Origin: Caulobacter sp.
GTDB lineage: Bacteria; Pseudomonadota; Alphaproteobacteria; Caulobacterales; Caulobacteraceae
DNA: 64,000 bases
Assembly (NCBI GenBank): GCA_016125585.1
Contig: WGLL01000005.1
Span: 773,595 to 837,594 of the forward strand
Reading direction: 5' to 3'
The position numbers and the translations under genes were made by a program. The notes beneath the pieces were generated by a model. It was not told the origin of the DNA, did no database searches, and worked only from the letters and a program-made list of their open reading frames with translations. Shown piece by piece: positions 51,570 through 61,149 of this stretch (positions are counted from its first letter, which is position 1; every line of letters starts with the position of its first letter).

Positions 51570-53225
51570 ATGGCCGATCGCTACGACTACATCATCATCG
51601 GCGCCGGCTCGGCCGGCTGCGTGCTCGCCGGTCGGCTGACCGAGGACGCCAACACCAAGGTCCTGCTGCTTGAGGCCGGCGGCAAGGACACCTCCATCCT
51701 GATCAAGATGCCGGCCGGGGTCGGCAACCTGATCAAGGACAAGGGTGAGCATAACTGGGGCTTCTGGACCGAGGAAGAACCGCACCTCAACAATCGCAAG
51801 CTCTGGTGGCCGCGCGGCAAGGGCTGGGGCGGATCCAGCTCGATCAACGGCATGGTCTACATCCGCGGACACGCCCGCGACTATGACCAGTGGCGCCAGA
51901 TGGGCCTGACCGGCTGGGGCTACGCCGACATCCTTCCCTATTTCAAACGCTCCGAGAGCCTGGAAGGCGGCGGTGACGACTGGCACGGCGGCGACGGCCC
52001 GCTGCATGTCTCCAAGGCCAGCTCTCCCAACCCCATCTATTCCGCCACCATCGAGGCGGGCCGTCAGGCCGGCCATCCGGTGACCAAGGACTTCAACGGC
52101 TTCCAGCAGGAAGGCTGGGGCCCGTATCAGATGACCATCCGCGACGGTCAGCGCTGGAGCGCCGCCAAGGCCTATCTCTATCCGGCCCTCAATCGCCCGA
52201 ACCTGACCTGCATCACCGGCGCCCGCACGACCCGCATCGTCATGGAGAACGGCAAGGCGATCGGCGTTGAGTATGCCGTCAAGGGCGGCGAGCGGATCAT
52301 CGCCCATGCCAACGCCGAGGTTCTGCTCTGCGCCGGAGCGGTGCAGTCGCCGCAGATCCTGCAGCTGTCGGGCATCGGCGCCCCGGACGACCTGGCCCCG
52401 CACGGCATAAAGACGGTGGTCGAGTCCAAGGGCGTCGGGGCCAATCTCCAGGACCACCTGGACGTCACCCTCAGCTGGCTGACCCAGGGCGTCGACACCG
52501 CCTACAGCTACAACAAGGGCCTCAAGCGCCTGGCCACCGGCCTCAACTACATGCTGTTCAACAAGGGCCCCGGTCGCCAGAACTTCCTGGAATCGGGCGC
52601 CTTCCTGCGCTCGCGGCCCGACCTGGACCGGCCCGACCTGCAGATCCACACCGTGCTGGCCATCATGCAGGACCACGGCAAGGTCGTGGTCGAGAAGGAC
52701 GGCTTCACCTTCCACGTCTGCCAGCTGCGCCCCGAAAGCAGGGGACATGTGGGCCTGCGCTCGGCCGATCCGTTCGACGATCCGACCATCCTGGCCAACT
52801 ATCTGGCGGCCGAGGAAGATCGTCGGGCGATGCGTGAAGGCGTCAAGATCGCCCGGGAAGCGGCGCATCAGGCGGCCCTCGACCCCTATCGCGGCGAGGA
52901 GTTCAGCCCCGGCAAGGACGTCAAGACCGACGCCGACATCGACGCTTGGATCAAGCGCACCGGCGAGACCATCTACCACCCGGTCGGCACCTGCCGGATG
53001 GGCGCGGCGGGCGACGCCATGGCCGTGGTCGACGGCGAACTGCGGGTGCAGGGCGTCTCCGGCCTGCGGGTCATCGACGCCTCGGTCATGCCGACCCTGG
53101 TCGGCGGCAACACCAACGCCCCGACCATCATGGTCGCCGAGAAGGCCAGCGACATGATCCGGGGCAAGGCCGCCCCGGCGCCGCTGGAGGTGGCGGTGCA
53201 TGATGGAGCTTTTAAGGCGGCTTGA
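51570..53225 (+). CDS. GMC family FAD-dependent oxidoreductase (choline dehydrogenase-like)
   Basis: 551 residues. Oxidises an alcohol with FAD. The N-terminal dinucleotide fold is YDYIIIGAGSAGCVLAGRLTE; GMC signature 1 is around GGSSSINGMVYIRGHARDYDQW and signature 2 around GAVQSPQILQLSGIG. The C-terminal active-site region HPVGTCRMG with the catalytic His and the NTNAPTIMVAEKASDMIRG block are complete. It resembles AlkJ/BetA-type enzymes, but no betaine genes are nearby, so the substrate stays open. Confidence 0.93.
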   Translation: MADRYDYIIIGAGSAGCVLAGRLTEDANTKVLLLEAGGKDTSILIKMPAGVGNLIKDKGEHNWGFWTEEEPHLNNRKLWWPRGKGWGGSSSINGMVYIRGHARDYDQWRQMGLTGWGYADILPYFKRSESLEGGGDDWHGGDGPLHVSKASSPNPIYSATIEAGRQAGHPVTKDFNGFQQEGWGPYQMTIRDGQRWSAAKAYLYPALNRPNLTCITGARTTRIVMENGKAIGVEYAVKGGERIIAHANAEVLLCAGAVQSPQILQLSGIGAPDDLAPHGIKTVVESKGVGANLQDHLDVTLSWLTQGVDTAYSYNKGLKRLATGLNYMLFNKGPGRQNFLESGAFLRSRPDLDRPDLQIHTVLAIMQDHGKVVVEKDGFTFHVCQLRPESRGHVGLRSADPFDDPTILANYLAAEEDRRAMREGVKIAREAAHQAALDPYRGEEFSPGKDVKTDADIDAWIKRTGETIYHPVGTCRMGAAGDAMAVVDGELRVQGVSGLRVIDASVMPTLVGGNTNAPTIMVAEKASDMIRGKAAPAPLEVAVHDGAFKAA

Positions 53226-53229
53226 GTCT

Positions 53230-53422
53230 CCCTTCCCCCTGGAGGGGGAAGGGCCGGGGATGGGGGTGGAGGTGTTTGCGCCCGGCTATCCGTACGGGAT
53301 GGCGAGCGTTGATCGTGATGCAGCCCTTGGTCCTGTCCGTCGTTAGTTGATCTCGGGCAGCGCGCCTGACGTCGCCGCCGCCACCCCCATCCCCGACCCT
53401 TCCCCCCTCCAGGGGGAGGGGG
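53230..53422. repeat. Inverted repeat pair, family C, around a 111-base core
   Basis: Left arm CCCTTCCCCCTGGAGGGGGA, AGGGCCGGGGATGGGGGTGG (53230-53269); right arm CCACCCCCATCCCCGACCCT, TCCCCCCTCCAGGGGGAGGG, GG (53381-53422). The arms are reverse complements with few differences, and each contains its own palindrome. The core (53270-53380) has no open reading frame of note. The element sits between the GMC gene and the ribosome site of the next gene. Confidence 0.75.
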
Positions 53423-53439
53423 CAAGAAGGAGCTACCCA

Positions 53440-54381
53440 ATGCAGAAACGTCCCCTTGGCCGCTCGGGCCTGTCGATCGCTCCTCTGGTGCTGGGCGGCA
53501 ATGTGTTTGGCTGGACGGCGGACGAGGCGACCTCGCACGCCGTGCTCGACGCCTTTGTCGCGGGCGGCTTCGACTGCATCGACAGCGCCGATGTCTATTC
53601 GGCCTGGGTTCCGGGCCACAAGGGCGGGGAATCGGAGACGGTGCTGGGGACCTGGCTGCAGAAGCGCGGCAGGCGGGACGACGTGATCATCGCCACCAAA
53701 GTGGGCATGTGGCCGGCGCGGCCGGGCCTGTCGGCGAAGAATATCGAGGAAGCCTGCGAGGACAGCCTGCGCCGTCTGCAGACCGACTACATCGACCTCT
53801 ACCAGTCGCACCGCGACGACGCTGAGACCCCGCAGGACGAAACCGCCGAGGCTTTCGAGCGCCTGGTCAAGGCCGGCAAGGTGCGGGCTATCGGCGCTTC
53901 CAACTTCGACGCGGGTCGGCTGGGTTCGGCGCTGAAGGTCTCCGACGACAAGGGCGTCGCCCGCTACAACAGCCTGCAGCCGGCCTATAACCTGATGGAC
54001 CGGGCCATCGAGGGGCCGCTGGTGGATCTGTGCATCGCCGAGGACGTCGGCATCATCAGCTACTACGGCCTGGCCAGCGGCTTTCTGTCGGGCAAGTACC
54101 GCACGCCGGACGACTACGGCAAAAGCCCGCGCGGCGGCGGCATGAAGAAATACCTGGAAACCGACAAGGGTCCGAAGGTTCTGGCCGCCATGGACGCGGT
54201 CGCCGCCGAGACCGGCGCCAGCCTCAGCCAGATTTCCCTGGCCTGGATCATGGCGCGCCCGGGTCTGACCGCGCCGATCGCCAGCGCCACCAGCGTGGCG
54301 CAGCTGGAAGAGCTGATGGGCGCGGCGCGGCTGACCCTGAGCGAGGCTCAGATGGCGCGGCTGAACGAGGCCTCCGCCTAG
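53440..54381 (+). CDS. Aldo/keto reductase
   Basis: 313 residues from the ATG at 53440, preceded by AAGGAGCTACCCA; earlier in-frame starts fall within the repeat. NADPH-dependent TIM-barrel reductase. The catalytic tetrad is visible as Asp and Tyr in CIDSADVYSAW, Lys in IIATKVGM and His in LYQSHRDD. Also GKVRAIGASNF and the C-terminal cofactor region TAPIASATSVAQLEELMGAA. The stop overlaps the convergent PAS gene by four bases. Confidence 0.95.
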   Translation: MQKRPLGRSGLSIAPLVLGGNVFGWTADEATSHAVLDAFVAGGFDCIDSADVYSAWVPGHKGGESETVLGTWLQKRGRRDDVIIATKVGMWPARPGLSAKNIEEACEDSLRRLQTDYIDLYQSHRDDAETPQDETAEAFERLVKAGKVRAIGASNFDAGRLGSALKVSDDKGVARYNSLQPAYNLMDRAIEGPLVDLCIAEDVGIISYYGLASGFLSGKYRTPDDYGKSPRGGGMKKYLETDKGPKVLAAMDAVAAETGASLSQISLAWIMARPGLTAPIASATSVAQLEELMGAARLTLSEAQMARLNEASA

Positions 54382-54917
54382 GCGATCTGGCGACCGTCCA
54401 GCGCGGCGAGGCGCAGGCGGGGGCCGTCCTCGCCCGAGCGGGACAGGCTGTGCAGCTTCAGCTCGCGCACCGGACGTCCCATCAGGCGGGCGGTCATGCC
54501 CAGCGGCTGATAGAGGCCGATGAAGCGGTCGATGGTCCCGTGGAGGCCGACCAGCGGGCAGAGCACCATCTCCAGTCCGACGGCCGGAATGTCGTCGGCG
54601 CGGATCTCTCCGGTGATGAGCAGCGGTTCGGGCCGGCGATAGACCTGTTCGATGGCCAGGCGCAGGGCGGCGCGATCCGGTCCGGTGAACAGGGTCAGCA
54701 GATTGACGCCGCGCAGGTCCCGCTGGTGCAGCTGGGCGATCAGACCGCCGACCAGCCGGAAGGGCAGGTCGCCCGCCTCCGGCCGCCCGACAATCAGGGT
54801 CTGGGGCAGCAGATCGACGAAATCCATCGGGTCGATGTCCGAACGCAGCGGCGCAACATGGGCGCCGGCCCGGGCGCGCCAATACTCCGTCAATCGTTCC
54901 GTGTTGGGATGGGCCAT
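54378..54917 (-). CDS. PAS domain-containing protein
   Basis: 179 residues from the ATG at 54917. The pattern RLTEYWRARAGAHVAPLRSDIDPMDFVDLLPQTLIVGRPEAGDLPFRLVGGLIAQLHQRDLRGVNLLTLF matches the PAS_5-type stand-alone proteins common in Rhodospirillales and Caulobacterales. No output domain is present. Probably a small sensor or adaptor; the ligand is unknown. An in-frame extension upstream is unlikely to be translated. Confidence 0.85.
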   Translation of the reverse strand: MAHPNTERLTEYWRARAGAHVAPLRSDIDPMDFVDLLPQTLIVGRPEAGDLPFRLVGGLIAQLHQRDLRGVNLLTLFTGPDRAALRLAIEQVYRRPEPLLITGEIRADDIPAVGLEMVLCPLVGLHGTIDRFIGLYQPLGMTARLMGRPVRELKLHSLSRSGEDGPRLRLAALDGRQIA

Positions 54918-55063
54918 GGCTCCACCCTGCCTTCCGTCGGCCCAGAGCGGCCGCACGGGGGTTGCAGGGAAGTCTCGCGCCAGGCGGTTTGTGTTTCGAA
55001 ACGACACAGTCCGGCGCGATTCTTGCATCTGGAGCGACCGAGACAGCTGGCGGGAGCGACCCC

Positions 55064-55963
55064 ATGGGTTTGCGAAACATTCTACTGGGCCTGGGATCGG
55101 GACTGTTCCTGACCCTCATCGGGGTTGCGACCCCGCAGGAAGCCGCCGCGCAATGCTGCGCGCCGCCGCCTCCGCCCTGCTGCACCCCGCCGAGCCCGCC
55201 GCCGTGCTGCACGCCTCCCAGCCCCCCGCCGAGGCCGCCGACGCCGCCCAGCTGCTGTGACAACGGCGGCGGCCGGGTCAATGTCACCGTCAACGCCAAT
55301 GTCACGGCCGTCGCCGTGGCCGGAGCCGGAAGCCGTTCGGGCGCCGGCGCAGTCGTTTACGGCGGTGGTGGAGGCGGCGGCGGCTACTACGCCGCGCCGG
55401 GCGCGACCGGGCTCATCCAGGGTCTCAATGTCGAGGGCGCGCTGAAAAAGAAGAAGGTCGCCTACGAGGCCAAGCGGACCCGCACCCGCAAGGTCGTCAT
55501 TCGCGCCTATTGCATCGACGACCGCGACACGCCCCATCCGGCCAGTCAGGTGTTCGCCGGCGAGGACGTGATCGCCGGCTATGAAGGCGAACTGTATCGC
55601 TGCATCGCCGGGACCCGCATGCAATGGACCCTGATCGACTGGTCCGAGCGGGCCAGCAACGCCGGCGGCAAGTCGGTCTTCTGTCAGAAGGGCGAGGCCC
55701 TCTACTATGACGAAGGTCTGGCCGGCGGGCCCGGCGACGAAGCCGGAGCGGCCCACGGCGGCCGCATCGCCTGCCGTCCGCAGCGTCCGGCGCGGGACTG
55801 CAACGAGCGCTCGCTGCTGCGCCGCTTCGGCGCCGGCGTGAAGGTGGTGACGATCACCGAGATCGAGACCTACACCGCCTATCGCGAGGAAACGGTGCGC
55901 GAGGAGTCCAGCTCCAGCTTCAGCATGAGCCTCGACGGCGGGGTCGGCGGAACCATCTACTAG
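55064..55963 (+). CDS. Exported protein with Cys-Cys-Pro repeats and Gly-rich segment
   Basis: 299 residues from the ATG at 55064, preceded by GGGAGCGACCCC. Signal peptide MGLRNILLGLGSGLFLTLIG..., cleavage near AAAQ. The mature N-terminus has tandem CC-Pro/Ser units (CCAPPPPPCCTPP, SPPPCCTPPSPPP) and a final CC, then a Val/Asn/Ala strand region, eight glycines and YY. The C-terminal domain (about 125-299) holds at least five more cysteines and ends in a Ser-rich tail (EESSSSFSMSLDGG). I do not recognise a family. Envelope or surface location is inferred from the signal peptide. Confidence 0.78.
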   Translation: MGLRNILLGLGSGLFLTLIGVATPQEAAAQCCAPPPPPCCTPPSPPPCCTPPSPPPRPPTPPSCCDNGGGRVNVTVNANVTAVAVAGAGSRSGAGAVVYGGGGGGGGYYAAPGATGLIQGLNVEGALKKKKVAYEAKRTRTRKVVIRAYCIDDRDTPHPASQVFAGEDVIAGYEGELYRCIAGTRMQWTLIDWSERASNAGGKSVFCQKGEALYYDEGLAGGPGDEAGAAHGGRIACRPQRPARDCNERSLLRRFGAGVKVVTITEIETYTAYREETVREESSSSFSMSLDGGVGGTIY

Positions 55964-56013
55964 GGCGCCGGGGGGCCGACTCCAGGCCCCCCTCGCCCGA
56001 GCGCGGCCGGGCG

Positions 56014-56427
56014 CTACTTTCCGGTTTCGACCGGCGGCAGCGACCTGGCCTCGCTGAGGCAACGCTCCATGGTCTTGCCCCAGACCCTGACGGGGTAGGC
56101 CGTCCGGTCACTCGCCGTGGTCCAGTCGGTCATCGGCCCGCTGTAGTCGTCAATCAGTTTGGAGAAGACAGCGTCAGCGGCGTCCTCGCCGAGTTCGTCG
56201 GAGAGGCCGTTGACGTAGGTTTCCATGCGGGGCTCGAGCTCGGCGAAGGCGACGTTGGCCGCCTTCACCGTGGAATTCGCAAGGCCCTGTTCCTCGGCGG
56301 ATTCATACATCGACCCGACCACGGCGCATTCGCCCCAATGGTAAAGCTGGTCCTCCTCGGCCTGGCCGGCGATGGCGGCCGGGGCGGCGACCAGGGCGAG
56401 CGCGATACCAACGAACAGGGTCTTCAT
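56014..56427 (-). CDS. Small exported hypothetical protein
   Basis: 137 residues from the ATG at 56427, with GTGGAG before it. Signal peptide MKTLFVGIALALVAAPAAIA. The mature part is helical and acidic, with Cys residues in HWGECAVVGSMYESAEEQG and MERCLSEA that may form one disulfide. No family recognised. Lies between the Cys/Pro protein and the M16 peptidase. Confidence 0.75.
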   Translation of the reverse strand: MKTLFVGIALALVAAPAAIAGQAEEDQLYHWGECAVVGSMYESAEEQGLANSTVKAANVAFAELEPRMETYVNGLSDELGEDAADAVFSKLIDDYSGPMTDWTTASDRTAYPVRVWGKTMERCLSEARSLPPVETGK

Positions 56428-56512
56428 GACAGCTCCACGGCCAGGGGCCCGATTGAAAGCCGATGATTGCTCCGACACGAGGACGTTGGCGAGTCGATTC
56501 GCAGGGTCGTGG

Positions 56513-59470
56513 TTACTTGCCTCCCGCGGCGGGTTTCACCACCAGTTTCCAGGCATTGTCATCGCGCAGGAACTGCTTTGCCGCGGCCTGGACGTCGGCG
56601 GGGGAGACCCGCTCGATGCCGGCCATCGCCGACCGGACCGCGTTCAGCCGCCGGCCGTCGATCTGGGCGCCGCCAAGCTGGGCGGCCCAGTATTCGTTGG
56701 TCGCCCGTGAGCGGGTCAGCCGCTCGAGATAGGGCTTCCTGGCCCGGACCAGCTCGTCCTCGGTCGGCGGGTTGGCGGCGAGATCGGCGGCGATCTTCGC
56801 CGCGTCGCGGAAGAAGCCATCGGTCTTGTCCGGCGGCACCTCGACGCTGGCCATGACATAGCCCCAGCCGGTCCAGACCGCGCTCTGGTTGGCGCTGACC
56901 GACGGCGAATAGGTCGCGCCCTGCTTCTCCCGCAGTTCGTCGGTCAGGCGCAGGCCCAGGATCTCGGCCATCATCGCGGTGTTGCGGGCCCGCTGGACGT
57001 CGGCGAAGAAGTCGTCGGTGCGCCAGACCATCACCGCCACCGCCTGGTCGGCGCGGCCCTTGTGGGTCAGCACCAGCGGCGCGGCGTTGGCGGCCGGGAA
57101 GCCGACCTTGCGCGCCGCCGCGTCCAGCGGCGCGGCGTCGGGCCGGGGCGGCAGGGCGCCGAAGGTGGCGGCGGTCAGGGCGATGGCCTTGTCGACCGTG
57201 ATGTCGCCGACGATGATCACCTCGACCGGCCCTTCGGCCAGGGCGGGGGCGACCTGGGCCTTCACCTGGTCCAGCTGCGTGGCCTTGATCTCGGCCGAGG
57301 AGGGCCAGGTCCAGCGCTTGTCGCCGGCGTGCAGCAGGCCGGGGAGATCACGGGCGAGCACGCCGCCGGTCGTGGCCTCGAACTGCTGCTCATAGGTGGC
57401 GTCGAGGTTGCGCAGCCGCTCGAAGGCGGCCGGCGACCAGGCGGGATCGGTGAGATAGGCGGTCAGCACCTGAAGCTGGATTTCCAGATCTTCGGGGCGG
57501 GTGGCGCCCGACAGGACCAGGGCCTCCTCGTCGGTGTTGAAGCTGGCGCCATAGACCCGGGACGCCAGCACCCGTTCCATGTCCTCGGCGCTGATCTTGC
57601 CCAGCCCGCCCTCGATGATGGCCGGCGCGGCCCAGGCCAGGCTCTGCTTGTCGGAGGGAAGGCCGGCCAGACCCTTGCCGACCCGGACGCGGACCAGCAC
57701 CTGGTCATCGCGGAACTTGGTCGGCTTGACCGTCAGTCGCACGCCGTTTTCGAAGCGGACGAAGGTGGTGTCGAGGTCGATGACGTCCTTCTGTTCGGCG
57801 ACCCTGCCGGGCGTGCCGAAGCTGGCGTAGGGCCAGGCGGCCTGGGCGACGTCGGTCGGCGGGCTGACCGGGACCTTGAGGGAGGCCTCATAGGCCTGCA
57901 TGACGCTCGTTTCGGCCCCGTCGATCGCGGTGGGCGTGGCGACGAAGATCAGCGGTCCCTGGCCCTTGAAGGCGTCGCGCAGGGCGGCGGAGACGGTTTC
58001 GGCCTTGAGGTCCTTCACCACCGCCTCGAACAGCGCCAGATCCTGCGCCGGGCTGGTGACCACCTCGGAGAGGTCGAGGGAGCCGAGGATTTCAGAGGCG
58101 ATGGAGGGCGTGCGGCGCGTCGCGGCGCCGGCGACCCGGCTCTTGAAGAAGCTGCGATACTCCTCGATCTCGCGATCCAGCTCGGGCTGCAGGACGCCGT
58201 ACTTCACGGCGCGGCGCTGTTCCTGCTCGACGGCCGACAGGGCCAGGCGCCATTCGCCGGGGCGGCTGGTGACGGCGACCGAGGTCACCTCGGCGGCGTG
58301 GAACTGGTCGCCCTTGAAGGCGCCGGCGCTGATGAAGGGCGGCTCGGCGCCGCGTGCGAGGCTGCTGAGGCGGCGATTGAGCACGGCGAAGCCCAACTGC
58401 TCGATCAGGTCGCCGCGCCGCTTGGCGGTGGTGTCGGGCGCCAGTTCCGGCGCGGAGACCCAGCTGATTTGCAGCGCCGTCGGCGCGCCCGGCTGGACGG
58501 CGACCAGGGCCTCGGGCTTGCGCGGCGCGACCCGGCCCAGATCCGGCTCCGGACCGTCGGGCGCGCGGGCCTTCCAGTCGCTGAAGCTGGCCTTGATCTT
58601 GGCCTCCATGGCGTCGAGATCGAAATCGCCGACCATCACCAGGGTGGCCCGCTCGGGCCGGTAGTAGGCGTCGTAGTAGTCGGCGATCAGGTCACGCGAG
58701 GCGTTCTGCAGGATGTCGACCTTGCCGATCGGATAGCGCAGCGGCGGACGCTGGCCCTTGAGCAGGAAGCCCATGCGGGCCTTGTAGAGCTCCCAGGAGG
58801 GGCTGGAGCGGGCCCGCTCTTCCGACAGCACCACGCCCCGTTCGCGGTCGACAGCGCCGGCCTCGATCAGCAGTTCGCCGGCGGTCTCGCGCATCATCTG
58901 CAGCGAGGCGTCGACGGTGGCGTCATCGGTGTTGGGCAGGTCCAGCTTGTAGACGGTCTCGTCCAGGCCGGTGGAGGCGTTGGTGTCGGCGCCGAAGGCC
59001 AGGCCGTGGCGTTCGAGGATCTTGACCAGCTCGCCTTCCGGGATCGCTTTGGAGCCGTTGAAGGCCATGTGTTCGAGGAAGTGGGCCAGCCCCTGCTGGT
59101 CGTCGCGCTCATACAGGGAGCCGGCCCGGAAGCGCAGGCGCAGCGAGGCCTGGCCGGGCGGGGTGGCGTTCTTCATCAGGGCGTAGCGCATGCCGTTGGG
59201 CAGGGACCCGAAACGGATGGCCGGATCGGCGGCGACGTCGCTGGTCGCCTGGGCCCATTGGCCCGGGGGGAGGCGGGTCGGATCGGGCGCGGCGGCTGCG
59301 GTGACCGGCGCCGGTCTGGCATCGCTTTTCTTTTCCGGCTTCGACTTGTCCCGGGGGGCGGTGGCGGGCGCGTCATCCTTGGGGCCGGGCAGAAAGCCCT
59401 TGATCTGGGCGCAGCCGGCGAGGCCGACAACCGTCGCGGCGATCAGGGCCGCGCGGGAAAAACGGGTCAT
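56513..59470 (-). CDS. M16 family metallopeptidase, two tandem domains, lipoprotein
   Basis: 985 residues from the ATG at 59470, giving a lipoprotein signal MTRFSRAALIAATVVGLAGC with lipobox LAGC. A Lys/Ala/Pro linker leads to the first M16 pair, where the inverted zinc motif is HFLEH (QGLAHFLEHMAFNGS) with the downstream Glu in TGLDETVYKLDLPN. The second M16 unit (about 545-985) lacks HxxEH and is the inactive partner, as usual in this pitrilysin-like arrangement. Predicted to degrade peptides in the periplasm or at the outer membrane. Confidence 0.92.
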   Translation of the reverse strand: MTRFSRAALIAATVVGLAGCAQIKGFLPGPKDDAPATAPRDKSKPEKKSDARPAPVTAAAAPDPTRLPPGQWAQATSDVAADPAIRFGSLPNGMRYALMKNATPPGQASLRLRFRAGSLYERDDQQGLAHFLEHMAFNGSKAIPEGELVKILERHGLAFGADTNASTGLDETVYKLDLPNTDDATVDASLQMMRETAGELLIEAGAVDRERGVVLSEERARSSPSWELYKARMGFLLKGQRPPLRYPIGKVDILQNASRDLIADYYDAYYRPERATLVMVGDFDLDAMEAKIKASFSDWKARAPDGPEPDLGRVAPRKPEALVAVQPGAPTALQISWVSAPELAPDTTAKRRGDLIEQLGFAVLNRRLSSLARGAEPPFISAGAFKGDQFHAAEVTSVAVTSRPGEWRLALSAVEQEQRRAVKYGVLQPELDREIEEYRSFFKSRVAGAATRRTPSIASEILGSLDLSEVVTSPAQDLALFEAVVKDLKAETVSAALRDAFKGQGPLIFVATPTAIDGAETSVMQAYEASLKVPVSPPTDVAQAAWPYASFGTPGRVAEQKDVIDLDTTFVRFENGVRLTVKPTKFRDDQVLVRVRVGKGLAGLPSDKQSLAWAAPAIIEGGLGKISAEDMERVLASRVYGASFNTDEEALVLSGATRPEDLEIQLQVLTAYLTDPAWSPAAFERLRNLDATYEQQFEATTGGVLARDLPGLLHAGDKRWTWPSSAEIKATQLDQVKAQVAPALAEGPVEVIIVGDITVDKAIALTAATFGALPPRPDAAPLDAAARKVGFPAANAAPLVLTHKGRADQAVAVMVWRTDDFFADVQRARNTAMMAEILGLRLTDELREKQGATYSPSVSANQSAVWTGWGYVMASVEVPPDKTDGFFRDAAKIAADLAANPPTEDELVRARKPYLERLTRSRATNEYWAAQLGGAQIDGRRLNAVRSAMAGIERVSPADVQAAAKQFLRDDNAWKLVVKPAAGGK

Positions 59471-59889
59471 GAAGAGGTCTCTGTACGGAAAAGGCGTTGC
59501 TTGCCGCGCACCATTGCCGGGCGCTGCGGCCATGGCAAGGCGGGGATGTGGCGGGGAGGAGCCGGATTCCGTTGCCGGGATCCGGCGGCGGCAGGGCAGG
59601 GGCGGCTAGCGAAGCGTAGGTCATTATAGCTCGATTTCCGGCCGCCGAGAGGGGCGATTCCAGCCAAGCCCTTGAAATTACAGGCTCCGACCGTAGGTCG
59701 GGCGTCGCTGGACGTGGGCAGGAGCGTAGCCCGGCCGTAGGTCAGGTGTGGCCGGATGCAGGTCGATCCGGGGGCGCGGCGACCTACAGGTTCGAGGGCG
59801 TAGTGTTCGCCTTTGCACCAAACCAGATATGGCTAGACATATTCCGGGCAGGCGGCGGCGAGCCCGGTGGATGACCGGCTGAGCAGGGC
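59471..59889. other. Intergenic region between the M16 gene and hfaD
   Basis: 419 bases with no convincing gene. It has a few copies of the short word GTAGGTC (59693, 59738 and inverted at 59781) and a small hairpin CCGAC-CGTAG-GTCGG at 59687-59701. It includes the M16 promoter region and the end of the hfa transcript. Confidence 0.5.
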
Positions 59890-61149
59890 TCAGCTCCCCG
59901 GGCGGGTCACGTAGAAGCTGGCGTTGTTGCCGGTGGCGGTGGCGGTCCCGACCACGCCGCGGGCGCCCTGGGCGCCGACGGTGACCGAGGAGGTGGCGCC
60001 GACGTCGGCGGTGTTGGTCTGGCTGTTGCTGACGCTCATCGTGCCGGTGCAGGCGCTGCAGGCGTAGCCGGTGACGTCATTGCCGACGGCCGTGGCCTGG
60101 CCATAGGCGTCGTAGCCGTCGGTTCCGGCGAAGGTGGCGATGACCTCGACGCCGCCGCCCTGGTTCCACTGGGTGTTGTCCAGCACCAGTTCGGCCCCGC
60201 TGTTACCGGCCACGGCGGTGTTGCCGGCGCCATAGGCGCTGACCTGGGCCGCGCCGAACTGGTAGGCAGTTCCTTCCGACTGGCTGCGGACATAGGCAGA
60301 GTTGACCTGCTGGCTGGTCACATCCAGCAGCGGGCCCTCGTTGAGGACATTGGCGGAATTGCCGACGGCCGTGGTGCTGGTGATGGCTTCCTGGGCGTTG
60401 CCGTAGGCGGTGAACTTGCTGGCCTGGACCAGGGCGCCCTCGTTGGTCTGGCCGATGGCCAGCCGCTGGGCCGAACTGCTGTCGCCAATCGAGCTGAGAT
60501 TGTTGCCCACCGCGACGCCGGAGACCGCCGCCGTGCCGCTGACATACTGCAGGATGGTCCCGCCGTCGGCGAGGACCTCGGCGCCGTTGGTCTGGTTGGT
60601 GCGCACGCCCGCGGCGCCGTTGGTCAGGGAGAGGTTCTGGTTGTTGGCGATGGCGGTCGTGGCCGTCACCACGTCGCCGGCCTCGGCCGTGGCGCCCTCG
60701 ATCTGGGTGCGGGCGGTGATGTTGTCGGCATAGGTCGAGATCTGGGTCAGGACCCCGGTCACCGTGCCCTGGTTGATCCCGACGTCGGAGGTGTTGCCGA
60801 GTGCCGTTGTCGAGACGGCGGAGTCCGCGCCCAGATAGTCGCTGACATCGACCACCGTCTGGGCCACGGCCGAGCCGGCCATGGTCTGGTTGGAGGTGAC
60901 CGACATGTCGGCCTGGTCGGCATAGACCTGCACGGCGTTGCCGCTGGCCGAGGTGTCCTGCTGCACGCCCTCCTCGACGGTGACGACGTTGAGGGTTCCC
61001 TGGCTGAAGACGTCGCCGACCTGGACCTGGTTGTTGAAGACGTCGCTCGGCGCGCTCTGGGCGTGGCTAGTAGCGGCCCCGCAGAGCACGAGAAGCATCG
61101 GGATCGCGCTTATCGTTCCAGCGATTGGGGTCTTCGCGGGTCTGGCCAT
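59890..61149 (-). CDS. hfaD: Holdfast anchoring protein HfaD
   Basis: Outer-membrane-associated adhesin-like protein that fixes the holdfast to the cell. 419 residues with a signal peptide (MARPAKTPIAGTISAIPMLL... ATSHA). The mature part is a long run of degenerate beta-repeats rich in Ala, Val, Thr, Asn and Gly (TALGNTSDVGINQGTVTGV, TAVGNSANVLNEG, ATAVGNDVTGYA, TATATGNNASFYV), with one Cys pair (YACSACTG). The ATG lies 83 bases inside the end of hfaB; a later in-frame ATG at 61098 would leave too short a signal peptide. Third gene of hfaABD. Confidence 0.9.
   Translation of the reverse strand: MARPAKTPIAGTISAIPMLLVLCGAATSHAQSAPSDVFNNQVQVGDVFSQGTLNVVTVEEGVQQDTSASGNAVQVYADQADMSVTSNQTMAGSAVAQTVVDVSDYLGADSAVSTTALGNTSDVGINQGTVTGVLTQISTYADNITARTQIEGATAEAGDVVTATTAIANNQNLSLTNGAAGVRTNQTNGAEVLADGGTILQYVSGTAAVSGVAVGNNLSSIGDSSSAQRLAIGQTNEGALVQASKFTAYGNAQEAITSTTAVGNSANVLNEGPLLDVTSQQVNSAYVRSQSEGTAYQFGAAQVSAYGAGNTAVAGNSGAELVLDNTQWNQGGGVEVIATFAGTDGYDAYGQATAVGNDVTGYACSACTGTMSVSNSQTNTADVGATSSVTVGAQGARGVVGTATATGNNASFYVTRPGS

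Noticed and set aside
59687..59790. Short repeats of GTAGGTC, direct and inverted
   Set aside because: Only three or four copies of a seven-base word with uneven spacing; not enough for a CRISPR array, iteron or operator call.
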